14,950 bases of DNA from a bacterium (GTDB taxonomy: Bacteria > UBA9089 > CG2-30-40-21): NCBI GenBank assembly GCA_030018795.1, contig JASEHA010000028.1:1-14950 (forward strand). The letters run 5' to 3'. The stretch's first letter is position 1. The number at the start of each line of letters is the position of its first letter. Under the pieces are notes generated by a model that had not been told where the DNA came from, ran no database searches, and worked only from the letters and a program-made list of their open reading frames with translations. The translations under genes and the position numbers were made by a program. Below, one piece after another: positions 14,497-14,950 of the stretch.

Positions 14497-14612
14497 ATAC
14501 AATTCACAACTTACAGCTTAGTAGAAGCAGGACTTAAAGAAAACTGTAATAGAAGGGAGGGTTAACCATTACCTTTCCTAAAAGTTCAGCCTTATCTAAG
14601 CTGTAGGTTCTG
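14497..14612 (-). ncRNA. Structured-looking conserved element, copy 2 (before chaperone gene)
   Basis: The core shares ACCCTCCCTTCTRTTACAG and GGTAAY with copy 1. The outer helix is ACAGCTTA/TAAGCTGT (8 bp) and the inner one GTAAT/ATTAC, where copy 1 has GTAAC/GTTAC: one end of the stem pair changed on both sides. The 3' boundary lies about 310 bases before the chaperone start, compared with about 360 for copy 1 and its gene. Confidence 0.4.
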
Positions 14613-14929
14613 AAGGGGCGTATAATCATACGTCAGACTGTGTAAAAACTTTTGAGCCATGCTGTTGCAATACACTGCACAGGCTTATGCTACCAATTTA
14701 ACCCCTGTATTACCAAAGCACATGTGTGTTTATACTGCAAAAATATCTGTTATATTTACGTCACCTGCTTGGTTATCCTTTCCTATCATACTTTATTATT
14801 TGCATCTCAATCAAAATGTCTATAATTACATCTATTTTGAATCATATCGCTGCGATTAATTTTTGGATTCCCATTATATTTATTACTCTCGTCATATTAT
14901 CCTGAAATCGGCAAGTAAATAGGGTAGAT

Positions 14930-14950
14930 GTAGCCTAAGATTCTATCTTG
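14930..14950 (+). repeat. REP-like hairpin cut by the window edge
   Basis: GTAGCCTAAGAT-TCT-ATCTTG has the same GTAGCC foot, TCT loop and position-matched stem as the pair at 12836-12890, but with a third stem sequence that still pairs. The last arm bases lie outside the window. Confidence 0.7.

Larger units (their letters stand above)
14188..14950. other. Non-coding region upstream of the chaperone gene
   Basis: No convincing gene was found in 763 bases; open frames here are short and lack ribosome sites at proper spacing. From the gene outward it holds the AGGAGG ribosome site, a perfect 18-base palindrome (14224-14241), a hairpin with 11-bp arms (14310-14340), one copy of a structured-looking element (about 14497-14612), an AT-rich stretch, and a REP-like hairpin cut by the window edge (14930-14950). 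The promoter for the chaperone gene should lie here, but I could not assign -35 and -10 boxes with confidence. Confidence 0.7.

Noticed and set aside
13045..14612. Known riboswitch (c-di-GMP-I, cobalamin, SAM, TPP) for the two structured elements
   Set aside because: None of the conserved cores I know for these classes could be found on either strand.
14659..14859. Plus-strand 66-codon frame
   Set aside because: Composition is typical of AT-rich non-coding DNA, with no ribosome site and no recognisable domain.

Overview
The window comes from a Gram-negative bacterium of moderate GC content, judged by eye. All convincing genes lie on the minus strand and encode exported or outer-membrane proteins. 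There are no housekeeping genes, tRNAs or rRNAs, so the taxon cannot be fixed. A PorV/PorQ-family barrel next to a cargo with a PNPFNP-type C-terminal domain points to a lineage with a type IX-like secretion route. The mix of LVIVD, NHL, cohesin, dockerin and SdrD-like domains is the kind seen in Bacteroidota-related groups and uncultivated candidate phyla. That placement is inference.

Layout in the direction of transcription, high to low coordinates. (1) 14188-14950 is non-coding and holds palindromes and one copy of a structured-looking element. (2) 13351-14187 is a PapD-like (DUF916-like) periplasmic chaperone candidate. (3) 12686-13350 is non-coding and repeat-rich, with a second copy of the structured element and a REP/inverted-REP pair. 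(4) 9869-12685 is a large beta-rich outer-membrane protein ending in two SdrD/Cna-B-like domains. (5) 9680-9868 is a spacer with alternating REP-like hairpins. (6) 7274-9679 is a secreted protein with 12 NHL repeats and a type IX-like sorting domain. (7) 5687-7228 is a PorV/PorQ-family protein with an unusual 200-residue disordered tail. (8) 5641 to beyond base 1 is a giant secreted protein (at least 1880 residues) with two LVIVD propellers, two cohesin-like domains, a dockerin, PEGA and Ig-like domains.

Genes 6 to 8 are separated by 45-base gaps and look like one operon. PorV would accept sorting-domain cargo at the outer membrane, and the NHL and LVIVD proteins are the likely cargo. Genes 2 and 4 may form a chaperone/outer-membrane-platform pair with no pilin in view.

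The most unusual signals are at DNA level: a REP-like hairpin family with a GTA(G) foot and compensatory stem changes, a pair of related structured elements upstream of genes 2 and 4, and three different 7-bp-period repeat arrays inside the linker of the giant LVIVD gene.
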